From: Paenibacillus tyrphae
Lineage (GTDB): Bacteria > Bacillota > Bacilli > Paenibacillales > NBRC-103111
Direction: 5' to 3'
Assembly: GCF_027925525.1 (NCBI RefSeq)
Contig: NZ_BSDJ01000005.1
Span: 62,001-126,000, forward strand
Length of the DNA: 64,000 bases
Shown: one piece after another, positions 17,277 through 25,889 of the stretch
How positions within the stretch are numbered: the first letter of the stretch is position 1
Layout of the letters: the number at the start of each line of letters is the position of its first letter
Position numbers and translations under genes: made by a program
The notes under the pieces: generated by a model
Databases searched by the model: none
What the model was told of the DNA's origin: nothing
Seen by the model: only the letters and a program-made list of their open reading frames with translations

Positions 17277-17792
17277 ATGTCACGGAAATGGCAACGCATG
17301 GTTCGCAAAAATACGAAAGTAACCAATGTTCAGCGCAAGAAGAGCGGCAAGGAAACGATTGCAGAATCAAGCGCTTCCGACAATTCAGTTACCTTTAAAG
17401 GACGCAGCTGGTTTCTGCCGATGATCCTGGTCGCCACCGGGATCTTCTGCTTCATTATATTCCGCGGTCAAGCGGGACAGGATCAGATGTACTGGTTCAC
17501 GGGCGCGAGCTACATTTTCCTTGCGCTGTTGATTTATTGGGTCCGTCGGCCACTGTTGAAAATAGGCCCGGATTCGCTTACTTCCCGTCGTTTCGGCGGA
17601 GACCGGACCATGAGTGCGGATATGATCAACGAAATTTCCGTGACGAAGGATTCGATCTTTATCACCTTAAAGCCGAAAGGCGCCCGCTGGGGATACACGA
17701 AATTTTATCATCAATTCCCCGTAGATGCGGCAGGGGAGAAGCTTCAAGAATTTGCCCAAAAAAATCAAGTGGCATTTAAGCAAGAATCTTAA
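17277..17792 (+). CDS. Hypothetical membrane protein with two transmembrane segments
   Basis: Not recognised as a named family. The 171-residue product has a very basic Lys/Arg-rich N-terminus of about 35 residues, a membrane segment near 45-62 (SWFLPMILVATGIFCFIIF), a second near 73-92, and a soluble C-terminal domain rich in beta strands (LKIGPDSLTSRRF ... ISVTKDSIFITLK) that could be PH-like. AAAGGGGC lies about eight bases before ATG 17277; the longer frame from 17169 overlaps the broken ORF upstream. It is followed by a HAD gene 41 bases later. Confidence 0.7.
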   Translation: MSRKWQRMVRKNTKVTNVQRKKSGKETIAESSASDNSVTFKGRSWFLPMILVATGIFCFIIFRGQAGQDQMYWFTGASYIFLALLIYWVRRPLLKIGPDSLTSRRFGGDRTMSADMINEISVTKDSIFITLKPKGARWGYTKFYHQFPVDAAGEKLQEFAQKNQVAFKQES

Positions 17793-17833
17793 GACAGAAC
17801 CGACATCACAGTGGAGAAAGAGGAATCCGGCTT

Positions 17834-18631
17834 ATGGCAATCAAAGCGGTGCTTTTTGATTTGGACGATACGCTGCTCTGGGACGAGCGCAGCGTGAAAG
17901 AAGCGTTTCAGGCGACTTGCAGCGAGGCCGCCAAGCATTACGAGATCGATCCTGCCCAGCTTGAGGAAGCGGTAAGACGCGAAGCCCGAGCATTATACGA
18001 ATCGTTTGAGACGTTCCCGTTCACCAAAAAAATCGGAATTAACCCATTTGAAGGGCTGTGGGCCCGGTTTGTCGAAGGAGAGCAGGAAGAGTTCCGCAAG
18101 CTTCAATCGTTGGCCCCGGCCTATCAGCGGGATTCGTGGACTCGCGGCTTAAAGGCTCTGGGGATAGAGGATGCCGCGCTGGGACTGAAGCTGGCGGAAA
18201 TGTTTCCCGCCGAGCGAAGAAGTCGTCCAATCGTTTACGAAGAAACGTTCGAGGTGTTGGATCAACTGAAAGAGAAGTATAAGCTGCTTCTGCTTACGAA
18301 CGGTTCGCCTGATCTGCAAAAAGAGAAATTGGCGGGCGTTCCGCAGCTTGCTCCTTATTTCGATCATATTATTATTTCCGGCGAGTTTGGCGAAGGAAAA
18401 CCTGCGGTATCGATTTTCGAGCATGCGATGCAGTTGCTTGGCATTTCGGCTGAGGAAGGCGTCATGATCGGGGACAAGCTGACAACGGATATTTTGGGCT
18501 CCAACTCGATCGGGATGCGGAATATGTGGATTAACCGCCATGGGCTCTCGTTATCGGACGAGATTACCCCAGCGCACGAAATTACGAGCCTCCGGGATAT
18601 TCAGAAGATCATTGATTCTCTGGAAGCTTAG
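17834..18631 (+). CDS. HAD-family hydrolase
   Basis: A probable cytoplasmic phosphatase of 265 residues; the substrate is unknown. Motif I is FDLDDTL with both catalytic Asp residues, motif II is LLTNGS, motif III Lys lies in GEGKPA, and motif IV is MIGDKLTTD. A large helical cap (residues 20-130) follows motif I, the C1 cap type. AGAGGA lies ahead of ATG 17834. A clear terminator follows, so it is the last gene of this run. Confidence 0.88.
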   Translation: MAIKAVLFDLDDTLLWDERSVKEAFQATCSEAAKHYEIDPAQLEEAVRREARALYESFETFPFTKKIGINPFEGLWARFVEGEQEEFRKLQSLAPAYQRDSWTRGLKALGIEDAALGLKLAEMFPAERRSRPIVYEETFEVLDQLKEKYKLLLLTNGSPDLQKEKLAGVPQLAPYFDHIIISGEFGEGKPAVSIFEHAMQLLGISAEEGVMIGDKLTTDILGSNSIGMRNMWINRHGLSLSDEITPAHEITSLRDIQKIIDSLEA

Positions 18632-18654
18632 GATCAGCACTTATTTCACCTAGC

Positions 18655-18690
18655 CGAAAAACCCGTCATTTATATGGCGGGTTTTTCATT
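18655..18690 (+). terminator. Terminator after the HAD gene
   Basis: AAAAACCCG(T)CAT and ATGGCGGGTTTTT pair with one G-T wobble, followed by a T run. Confidence 0.85.
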
Positions 18691-18699
18691 GCGTTTTAA

Positions 18700-18742
18700 A
18701 TAATAAAACAAGCCGCCTTGGACAAGGGGCTTGCTGCTTGAA
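18700..18742 (-). terminator. Terminator of mtnD
   Basis: On the minus strand CAAGCC...GGCTTG encloses CCTTG...CAAGG, followed by TTTTATTATTT. It lies 25 bases beyond the mtnD stop. Confidence 0.65.
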
Positions 18743-18766
18743 GGTTCATTTATTTATAAGTTCCGC

Positions 18767-19309
18767 TTACGCTTTTTGGAAAGTCGGGTCTTCGAACGGA
18801 TGTGCGATCCAGCCCTCGGTTTCGATGAACAGACGGACGGCTACGATTTGACGGTTTTCCATCAAGGTGAAGAAGTGTGGCTTATGCTCCGGAACCGAGA
18901 TCACGTCGCCAGCTTCCAGTTCAACGTCGAAATAGCCGACATCGTCGGTCCCCTTAATGATGAAAATTCCTTTGCCGGCCGTAATGGCGCGAACTTCGTC
19001 TTCCGTATGCGTATGCACTTGTTCGAATTTTTTGAGCAGTTCATCCAAATTCGGGGTAGCGTCGGACAGCGCGACGATGTCCCAAGTCTGGTAACCGCGG
19101 CGGCTAGCCAGATCGCGGATTTCTTCATCGAAGGTAACCAAAATCTGCGATTTTTCCTCGTCCGTCAACGAAAACTTCCCTTGAAGCTCTGCGGGCAATT
19201 TATCGGCGTTCCAATGCTCATAAAGCACCTCTTGCTTATCCAAAAATGCTTTCACGTTGGCTTCGCCCGAGATGCGCTCGTTGGTGTTGCGAATGCGAAT
19301 TTCTGCCAT
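18767..19309 (-). CDS. mtnD: Acireductone dioxygenase
   Basis: In the methionine salvage pathway MtnD oxidises the acireductone to the keto acid precursor of methionine (iron form) or off-pathway products (nickel form). The 180-residue cupin has the metal-binding HTHTEDE motif, giving two His and a Glu, and the last His in PEHKPHFF. GAGGGAG precedes the start on the minus strand. No other mtn gene is adjacent, but metH is divergent from it, which fits methionine metabolism. Confidence 0.93.
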   Translation of the reverse strand: MAEIRIRNTNERISGEANVKAFLDKQEVLYEHWNADKLPAELQGKFSLTDEEKSQILVTFDEEIRDLASRRGYQTWDIVALSDATPNLDELLKKFEQVHTHTEDEVRAITAGKGIFIIKGTDDVGYFDVELEAGDVISVPEHKPHFFTLMENRQIVAVRLFIETEGWIAHPFEDPTFQKA

Positions 19310-19351
19310 AGTTCTCCCTCTTCCTTCTTGAATTCGTGACTTCTGCTTCTT

Positions 19352-19380
19352 ATTATAGTGGAAGGGGACGCATCTGTCGA
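19352..19380 (-). promoter_or_regulatory. mtnD promoter
   Basis: On the minus strand TCGACA (one mismatch to TTGACA) and a perfect TATAAT are separated by 17 bases, about 43 bases before the mtnD start. Confidence 0.75.
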
Positions 19381-19451
19381 TGTATAATACAGATAAATCC
19401 GATAGGATTCGTTAGATAAGTGCTGAATTTTGTCACAATTGCTTTTCAACA

Positions 19452-19469
19452 TGTATCGTTTCTGATACA
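19452..19469. promoter_or_regulatory. Inverted repeat in the mtnD-metH intergenic region
   Basis: TGTATC-N6-GATACA is a perfect 6-bp-arm palindrome about 120 bases ahead of metH. It may be a repressor site. No S-box, T-box or cobalamin riboswitch was recognised in this 282-base gap. Confidence 0.4.
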
Positions 19470-19591
19470 CTTAAGGTTACATAATTTGTGAGTATTATGC
19501 GCAGTACGGTGCAAGAATCATAGATCGGCTGCAGGAGTATCCGACCCCATGACAGAATGGAGAGGGGCGGCAGGGTGAAAGGGGATCACGG

Positions 19592-22500
19592 ATGAGCAAG
19601 CCTTTATTGCAGGAACAATTACAGAAAAAAATTATGATTTTAGACGGCGCCATGGGAACGATGATCCAACAGGAGAATTTAACCGCTGCCGACTTCGGCG
19701 GCGACGAGTTGGATGGCTGCAACGAAATTTTGGTTGTGACCCGGCCTGACGTTATCCGCAAAATCCACGAAGCGTATTTTGCGGCCGGTGCCGATATGGT
19801 AGAGACGAATACGTTCGGCGCAACAAGCGTCGTGTTGGCTGAATACGATCTGCAGGACCGCGCGCGGGAGCTTAACCTGGCTGCGGCCAAGCTGGCCGTC
19901 GAAGCAGCTGAAAAATACAGTACGCCGGAATGGCCGAGATACGTTATCGGTGCGATGGGTCCAACGACGAAGACGCTTTCCGTCACCGGCGGAGTTACCT
20001 TCGACGATCTCGTGGACAGCTACTATGAACAGGCGCTCGCGCTGATGGAGGCGGGAGTAGACGCGCTGCTGCTCGAAACGTCGCAGGATACGTTGAACGT
20101 TAAAGCCGGCAGCATCGGCATCCGTAAAGCGTTTGAGACCGAAGGCCGCAAGCTGCCGCTCATGATTTCCGGTACGATCGAGCCGATGGGCACGACACTG
20201 GCCGGTCAAAATATCGAGTCGTTCTACATTTCGCTTGAGCATCTCGAACCGATCTCGGTCGGATTGAACTGCGCTACCGGACCGGAGTTCATGCGCGACC
20301 ATATCCGGACGTTGGCCGATATTGCAGGGACGGCGGTAAGCTGCTATCCGAACGCCGGTCTGCCGGACGAGAATGGACAGTACCACGAATCGCCGGAATC
20401 GCTTGCCATGAAGCTGGCAGGCTTTGCCGATCAGGGCTGGCTGAACATTGCCGGCGGCTGCTGCGGAACGACACCGGATCATATCCGCGCGATGGCCGAA
20501 ACACTGGGCCAATACCAGCCGCGCAGTCATCGGGGAGAACACCCGCCCGCAGTATCCGGGATCGAGACGGTCTACATTGAAGATGCGAACCGCCCTTACA
20601 TGGTCGGGGAGCGGACGAACGTTCTCGGATCGCGGAAGTTCAAGCGGCTGATTGCCGAAGGCAAGTATGAGGAAGCATCTGAGATTGCCCGGGCGCAGGT
20701 GAAAGGCGGCGCGCATGTCATCGACGTCTGTCTGCAGGACCCGGACCGCGACGAAATAAGCGATATGCAGCAGTTTCTGGAGCTTGTCGTTAAAAAAGTG
20801 AAAGTGCCGCTTATGCTCGATTCCACGGATTATCGGGTCATTGAGCTGGGGCTTAAATATTCGCAGGGGAAAGCGATCATCAACTCGATCAACCTGGAGG
20901 ACGGGGAAGAGAAGTTCGAGACGGTCGTACCGCTTATCCATAAATACGGCGCGGCCTCTGTCGTCGGCACGATTGACGAGCGGGGGCAGGCCATTACGGC
21001 CGCCGACAAGCTTGAAGTAGCCAAGCGTTCCTATGATTTGCTTGTGAACAAGTACGGCATGCATCCGAACGATATTATTTTTGACCCGCTTGTTTTTCCT
21101 GTCGGAACGGGGGATCAGCAATATATCGGCTCTGCTAAAGAGACGATCGAAGGAATTCGGTTAATTAAAGAAGCGATGCCTGACACCGAGACGATCCTTG
21201 GTCTCAGCAACGTGTCGTTCGGTCTGCCGGAAGCGGGCCGCGAGGTGTTGAACGCCGTCTTTTTGTACCATTGTACGAAAGCCGGTCTGGACTATGCGAT
21301 CGTCAATACGGAAAAGCTGGAGCGCTATGCGTCCATACCGGAAGAAGAACGCCGTCTTGCCGAAAGCCTGATCTACGATACGAACGACGAAACGCTGGCC
21401 GAATTCGTAGCGCACTTCCGTACGAAGAAGGTCGAGAAGAAGGAAAAGATTTCGAACTTAACGCTGGAAGAACGGCTGGCCTCTTACGTTGTCGAAGGCA
21501 CGAAGGACGGACTGATCGCGGATTTGGACATAGCGCTGCAAAAATACAAGCCGCTCGATATTATTAACGGTCCGCTGATGAAAGGGATGGAGGAAGTCGG
21601 CCGGCTGTTCAACAATAACGAGCTGATCGTGGCGGAGGTGCTGCAAAGCGCCGAGGTCATGAAGGCGTCCGTTGCTCATTTGGAGCCGTTCATGGAAAAA
21701 TCGGAAAGCGCCGTGAAAGGAAAAATCATTTTGGCCACGGTCAAGGGCGATGTGCACGATATCGGCAAAAACCTGGTTGAGATTATTTTGTCCAACAACG
21801 GCTATCAGATCATCAACCTGGGCATTAAAGTTCCGCCGGAGCAGTTGATCGACGCTTACCGTAAGGAGCGGCCGGATGCAATCGGTCTGTCCGGGCTGCT
21901 TGTCAAATCGGCGCAGCAAATGATCGTTACGGCGCAGGATTTGAAGACGGCCGGCATCGACGTGCCGATTATGGTGGGTGGCGCGGCTTTGACCCGGAAG
22001 TTCACCAAGACGCGTATTGCGCCGGAGTATGACGGTTTGGTATTATATGCCAAAGACGCGATGGATGGGCTAGATATTGCGAACAAGCTGAGCGACCCCG
22101 AGCAGCGGAAGCAACTGGTCCGGGAACTTCGGGACAGCATGGAATCCGATGTAAAGGAATCCGGCCGCAAAGAAGAGCAAATGCCGGCCCTGACCCGTGT
22201 CAGAACGTCGTCGATAGACCGGAACGTTCCGGTGCAGGTGCCGCCGAGCTTGGAGCGCCGTGTGCTGCGCGACTACCCTATAAGCCATCTGATCCCGTAT
22301 ATCAACATGCAGATGCTGCTTGGGCATCATCTTGGCTTGAAGGGGAAAATCGACCAATTGCTGGCCGACAAAGATCCGAAAGCGCTGCAGCTTAAAGAGA
22401 CCGTTGACGAGCTGTTGGCGGAGGCACAGAAGAATGGTATTCTTCAAGCACACGGCATGTACCGTTTCTTCCCTGCGCAATCGGACGGCAACGACGTGCT

Positions 22501-23026
22501 CGTCTACGATCCTGAGGATCATACGAAAGTGCTTCAGAAGTTTACCTTCCCGCGACAGGAGAAGGAGCCGTACTTGTGTCTGGCGGATTACCTCAAGCCG
22601 GTAGACAGCGGAATTATGGATTACGTTGGCTTCCTCGTCGTGACGGCGGGACATGGCGTCAGCGATCTTGCAACCCAATGGCGGGATAAAGGCGACTACT
22701 TGCGTTCGCATGCACTGCAAGCTGCGGCACTCGAAGCTGCCGAAGGGTTTGCCGAGCGTATTCACCAAATGATGCGCGACGTCTGGGGCTTCCCGGACCC
22801 GGCAGAAATGACGATGCAGGAGCGCTTCGGAGCCAAATACCGCGGCCAGCGGTTCTCGTTCGGCTATCCGGCGTGTCCGAACCTCGACGATCAGCAGCAG
22901 CTGTTTGCTTTGCTGAAGCCGGAGGATATCGGTGTTCATTTGACGGAAGGCAGCATGATGGAGCCGGAGGCATCCGTGTCGGCTATCGTGTTTGCGCATC
23001 CGCAGGCTCGTTATTTCAACGCATAA
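19592..23026 (+). CDS. metH: Cobalamin-dependent methionine synthase
   Basis: Transfers a methyl group from methyltetrahydrofolate to homocysteine through cobalamin. All four modules are present in the 1144 residues: homocysteine-binding domain (about 1-310) with zinc Cys residues in GLNCATG and GGCCGTT; pterin-binding domain (about 330-610) with NVLGSRKF and QDPDRDE; B12 cap and Rossmann domain (about 630-870) with DVHDIGKN, whose His ligates cobalt; and a C-terminal reactivation domain that binds SAM. AAAGGGGAT precedes ATG 19592. The length is slightly below the Escherichia coli enzyme. It stands alone between terminators and is divergent from mtnD. Confidence 0.97.
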   Translation: MSKPLLQEQLQKKIMILDGAMGTMIQQENLTAADFGGDELDGCNEILVVTRPDVIRKIHEAYFAAGADMVETNTFGATSVVLAEYDLQDRARELNLAAAKLAVEAAEKYSTPEWPRYVIGAMGPTTKTLSVTGGVTFDDLVDSYYEQALALMEAGVDALLLETSQDTLNVKAGSIGIRKAFETEGRKLPLMISGTIEPMGTTLAGQNIESFYISLEHLEPISVGLNCATGPEFMRDHIRTLADIAGTAVSCYPNAGLPDENGQYHESPESLAMKLAGFADQGWLNIAGGCCGTTPDHIRAMAETLGQYQPRSHRGEHPPAVSGIETVYIEDANRPYMVGERTNVLGSRKFKRLIAEGKYEEASEIARAQVKGGAHVIDVCLQDPDRDEISDMQQFLELVVKKVKVPLMLDSTDYRVIELGLKYSQGKAIINSINLEDGEEKFETVVPLIHKYGAASVVGTIDERGQAITAADKLEVAKRSYDLLVNKYGMHPNDIIFDPLVFPVGTGDQQYIGSAKETIEGIRLIKEAMPDTETILGLSNVSFGLPEAGREVLNAVFLYHCTKAGLDYAIVNTEKLERYASIPEEERRLAESLIYDTNDETLAEFVAHFRTKKVEKKEKISNLTLEERLASYVVEGTKDGLIADLDIALQKYKPLDIINGPLMKGMEEVGRLFNNNELIVAEVLQSAEVMKASVAHLEPFMEKSESAVKGKIILATVKGDVHDIGKNLVEIILSNNGYQIINLGIKVPPEQLIDAYRKERPDAIGLSGLLVKSAQQMIVTAQDLKTAGIDVPIMVGGAALTRKFTKTRIAPEYDGLVLYAKDAMDGLDIANKLSDPEQRKQLVRELRDSMESDVKESGRKEEQMPALTRVRTSSIDRNVPVQVPPSLERRVLRDYPISHLIPYINMQMLLGHHLGLKGKIDQLLADKDPKALQLKETVDELLAEAQKNGILQAHGMYRFFPAQSDGNDVLVYDPEDHTKVLQKFTFPRQEKEPYLCLADYLKPVDSGIMDYVGFLVVTAGHGVSDLATQWRDKGDYLRSHALQAAALEAAEGFAERIHQMMRDVWGFPDPAEMTMQERFGAKYRGQRFSFGYPACPNLDDQQQLFALLKPEDIGVHLTEGSMMEPEASVSAIVFAHPQARYFNA

Positions 23027-23046
23027 CCGTTTTTTGGGTATGCTAT

Positions 23047-23083
23047 AAAAAGAGTGGGGCCTTGGTCGCTCCACTCTTTTGTT
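23047..23083 (+). terminator. Terminator of metH
   Basis: AAAAAGAGTGG and CCACTCTTTT form a strong stem with a 13-base loop, followed by T residues. Confidence 0.85.
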
Positions 23084-23173
23084 TAAGAAGAAAGAAAAAG
23101 CTTGTATTCACCGAAGTGCGAAGGTGTGTAAGCTTTCTTACCAATGGAACGATAGAAATGGGGTCGATGGAGC

Positions 23174-24142
23174 TTGGAACTGTATTTTCTGGGGACAGGT
23201 GCCGGTATGCCTTCCAAAGAACGGAATGTCACCTCCGTCATGCTAAATTTGCTTGCGGAACGAAACGTCTATTGGATGTTCGACTGCGGGGAAGGAACGC
23301 AGCATCAAATATTACGGGCGCCGGTCAAAATCAGCAAACTGGAAAAGCTGTTTATTACCCATCTGCACGGCGATCACATTTATGGCCTTCCGGGACTCAT
23401 GTCAAGCCGTTCTTATCAGGGGGGGGATGCACCGTTTACGATTTATGGGCCGGTAGGCATCCGGGAGTTTGTAGAAACGGCGCTTCGGGTCAGCGATTCC
23501 CATCTCGGCTACCAGACGAAAATCGTGGAGTTCGAAGAGAAGGCGGAGTTCGTGCTGTACGAGGATGAGCAGTTCGTCGTGAAGGCTGCTCCACTGGTTC
23601 ACCGGGTCGACAGCTACGGCTACCGGATCGAAGAAAAGCCGCAGAAGGGGAAGCTTGATGCGACGAAGCTAAAGGAGCTCGGCATCGCTTCGGGACCGCT
23701 GTACGGCAAAATCAAGAACGGCGAAGCCGTTACGCTGGAGGACGGCACGGTGCTTGAAGCCAGCCGGTTTATCGGCCCTCCGGTTCCCGGGCGGATCGTG
23801 ACGATCCTTGGCGATACCCAGCCTTGCGAACATGCCGTCACGCTTGCCCGCCAGGCGGATGTGCTGGTGCATGAAGCGACCTTTGCGGAGGACCGCAAGG
23901 AGCTTGCGATGCAATACGATCATTCCACAGCGATAGATGCGGCTCGTGCCGCTCAAGAAGCAGGGGCCAAAATGTTGGTTTTGACCCATATCAGCTCCCG
24001 GTATCAGGACGCGGAGGTCGAGCGGCTGCGGGAAGAAGCGCGTACGGTCCATGATGAAACTTATCTTGCGCACGATCATTTTCGTTTGGACATTCCGGCA
24101 CGAAAACCGTCGCCGGCTGCCGGTGAAGCGGCTCCGCTGTAA
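23174..24142 (+). CDS. rnz: Ribonuclease Z
   Basis: An endonuclease that trims the 3' trailer of tRNA precursors lacking an encoded CCA. The 322-residue protein has the metallo-beta-lactamase motif THLHGDHIYGLPG, a further ligand Asp in ILGDT, and the closing His in LTHISSRY. The exosite-like insertion lies at about 150-190. The start is TTG 23174, which gives MELYFLGTGAGMPS, the family N-terminus; ATGGGG at 23158-23163 is the likely ribosome site. The tail is slightly longer than usual and Pro/Ala-rich. Confidence 0.95.
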   Translation: MELYFLGTGAGMPSKERNVTSVMLNLLAERNVYWMFDCGEGTQHQILRAPVKISKLEKLFITHLHGDHIYGLPGLMSSRSYQGGDAPFTIYGPVGIREFVETALRVSDSHLGYQTKIVEFEEKAEFVLYEDEQFVVKAAPLVHRVDSYGYRIEEKPQKGKLDATKLKELGIASGPLYGKIKNGEAVTLEDGTVLEASRFIGPPVPGRIVTILGDTQPCEHAVTLARQADVLVHEATFAEDRKELAMQYDHSTAIDAARAAQEAGAKMLVLTHISSRYQDAEVERLREEARTVHDETYLAHDHFRLDIPARKPSPAAGEAAPL

Positions 24143-24172
24143 ATGTGGTCCGTATCGCATCGCCGCTATGAC

Positions 24173-24221
24173 AAAAACCTCCGTTCCTTACGAGATGTCT
24201 GCAAGGAACCGGAGGTTTTTG
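24173..24221. terminator. Bidirectional terminator between rnz and tlp
   Basis: AAAACCTCCGTTCCTT and AAGGAACCGGAGGTTTT form a long stem with one bulge, with A and T tracts at the ends. Confidence 0.9.
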
Positions 24222-24247
24222 TATCTTGTCCCGTTGACGAGCTGCAA

Positions 24248-24469
24248 TTATTGTTGATGTTCGGCTTCGTCCTTAATTTCCGAACGGAAGGCATTCAAGC
24301 TTTCGCGGCGGCGTTCGTTTTTGGACTCGATTTGCTCCCGTTCTTGCGGGCTGATTTCATCGGCGTGCTCGCTTAAATAGTCTTCGGCTTCATTCATGTT
24401 TTCAATCGTGTGGTCGATGCTGTTTTGCAAATGCTCCACGTTGTCGGCACGGTTGTCCGGTTTTGCCAT
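24248..24469 (-). CDS. tlp: Small acid-soluble spore protein Tlp
   Basis: Tlp is a minor spore-core protein made in the forespore. The 73-residue product starts MAKPDNRADNVEHLQ and is very rich in Glu, Asn and Ala, matching the Tlp family closely. The start is 24469, preceded by AAAGGAG on the minus strand; the frame extends upstream to 24643 without support. A sigma-G-like promoter is possible at 24526-24555. Confidence 0.9.
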   Translation of the reverse strand: MAKPDNRADNVEHLQNSIDHTIENMNEAEDYLSEHADEISPQEREQIESKNERRRESLNAFRSEIKDEAEHQQ

Positions 24470-24525
24470 AATCCCATCAAACTCCTTTATTGTAAAAGTA
24501 TGGCGCTTGGATAGCGCACCATCTT

Positions 24526-24555
24526 TACGGTGCCACTGTCCCTGCCGGAATATGC
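24526..24555 (-). promoter_or_regulatory. Possible sigma-G promoter of tlp
   Basis: On the minus strand GCATA, 18 bases, then CACCGTA resembles the forespore sigma-G pattern (GNATR, N18, CATNNTA) with one mismatch in the -10. Its distance to the tlp start is about 55 bases. This is a weak match and is listed because tlp is sigma-G dependent in Bacillus. Confidence 0.35.
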
Positions 24556-24626
24556 ATGAGAGCATCATCTTTCGCATACTAGCGGAAACAGGCTGATATT
24601 TTTGGGGAGAAGGGAGGCGGCTCCTG

Positions 24627-24998
24627 ATGCGCGGTTTTGCCATCTTGCTCGGTTTTTACTTGTTGGGAACGATTCTGCAGCTCGGCTTGAAGCTTCCGCT
24701 TCCGGCTAACGTCATCGGTTTGATTTTGTTTACGGCTAGTCTGTTTCTAAAATGGGTCAAGGTGGAATGGGTAGAGGAAGCTGGCAGCTTCCTGATCAAG
24801 CATATGCTGCTGCTCTTTGCGCCGATTGTCGTTGGGACGATGGTGTTTTTTTCTTGGATCGGGGAACAGGCAGTGACCATCCTGGTCAGCTTGTTTGCCA
24901 GCACGTTTGGGGTGCTGCTTGTAACAGGATGGACTGCTAAGCTCCTTGGCGGCGGACGCGCGCGGAAGGAGGGGAATCGTCGTCATGACATTCCGTGA
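24627..24998 (+). CDS. CidA/LrgA-family holin-like protein
   Basis: A 123-residue membrane protein with four predicted segments, of the holin-like CidA/LrgA family linked to control of murein hydrolases, export of pyruvate and programmed lysis. The N-terminal LGFYLLGTILQ and LPLPANVIGLILF stretches match the family. GGGAGG precedes ATG 24627. It overlaps the LrgB-like gene by 14 bases. Whether the pair is CidAB or LrgAB cannot be decided; no LytTR regulators are present here. Confidence 0.88.
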   Translation: MRGFAILLGFYLLGTILQLGLKLPLPANVIGLILFTASLFLKWVKVEWVEEAGSFLIKHMLLLFAPIVVGTMVFFSWIGEQAVTILVSLFASTFGVLLVTGWTAKLLGGGRARKEGNRRHDIP

Positions 24999-25677
24999 AT
25001 GGACGGAGCAGCCGCTGTTCGGCATCGCTTTGACGGTGCTGGCTTATGTGTTTGCACTCGCGCTGCAGCAGCGCTGGAAAGCGCTTCATCCGCTGCTGAC
25101 GTGCTCGGCGCTTGTGATCGCCTTCCTGCTCGCGACGAATGTGCCATACGAAGCGTACCGAAAAGGTGGAGATTATATTGTGTTTCTGCTCGGTCCCGCG
25201 ACGGTAGCGCTCGGCATCCCGCTGTACAAAAACGCGCAGCGCATTCGCAATGCCTTCTTACCGATCGCTGCGGGCATTACAGTAGGTTCAATCAGCGCAT
25301 TACTGCTGTCTGCCGGCCTCGTCTGGGGGCTCGGAGGCAGTCGAGATCTGCTTGTGACCATGATGCCCAAATCGGTCACTTCGCCGATTGCGCTTGAGAT
25401 TTCCCGGCAAGCGGGAGGAATTCCCGAGCTGACCGCCGTACTGACCGTTCTGACCGGTCTGATCGGAAGTATGTTCGGGCCGGGGCTGCTGCGGCTGGCG
25501 GGCGTGCGCGACGACATCTCGATCGGCACCGCCATCGGTACCTCTTCGCATGGCATCGGCACGGCGCGGATCATCCGCGATTCGGAGCTGGCGGGCAGTG
25601 TCAGCGGCTTTGCGATGGGCGCTGCGGCGATTTTGACATCATTGCTTTTTATTCCGCTGTATTGGTGGTTGCGGTGA
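24985..25677 (+). CDS. CidB/LrgB-family membrane protein
   Basis: A 230-residue polytopic membrane protein, partner of the preceding CidA/LrgA protein. Family motifs include FLLGPATVALGIPLY, MMPKSVTSPIA and GTSSHGIGTARI. AAGGAGGGG at 24966-24974 lies ten bases before ATG 24985. A terminator follows, so the two genes form a unit. Confidence 0.92.
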   Translation: MTFREWTEQPLFGIALTVLAYVFALALQQRWKALHPLLTCSALVIAFLLATNVPYEAYRKGGDYIVFLLGPATVALGIPLYKNAQRIRNAFLPIAAGITVGSISALLLSAGLVWGLGGSRDLLVTMMPKSVTSPIALEISRQAGGIPELTAVLTVLTGLIGSMFGPGLLRLAGVRDDISIGTAIGTSSHGIGTARIIRDSELAGSVSGFAMGAAAILTSLLFIPLYWWLR

Positions 25678-25722
25678 GTTCCAAGTCGCATTATTGAAAA
25701 AAATATAGTTTCTTTCCATGAT

Positions 25723-25751
25723 GGAGCCGTTCTGCCGAACGGTTCTTTTTT
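25723..25751 (+). terminator. Terminator of the LrgA/LrgB-like pair
   Basis: AGCCGTTC-TGCC-GAACGGTT followed by C and a T run, 48 bases after the stop. Confidence 0.85.
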
Positions 25752-25889
25752 ATGCCGCACAGCCGGACAAACCGGGCGAAGCCTTACAAAAGCTTTACAC
25801 CGCGAAAACGCTATCCTAATAATCGTCTGATACCCTAAAGCTGTAACTTTCATCCCATCAACCTTTACTTGGAGAAAGGCGTGTTGACG

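Noticed and set aside
19310..19591. S-box, T-box or cobalamin riboswitch ahead of metH
   Set aside because: None of the conserved core sequences of these elements was found in the gap.
25810..25850. ECF-type promoter ahead of the OlsB-like gene (GAAAAC ... CGTC)
   Set aside because: The 14-base spacing is two short of the usual 16-17, and the -35 lacks the full TGAAAC.
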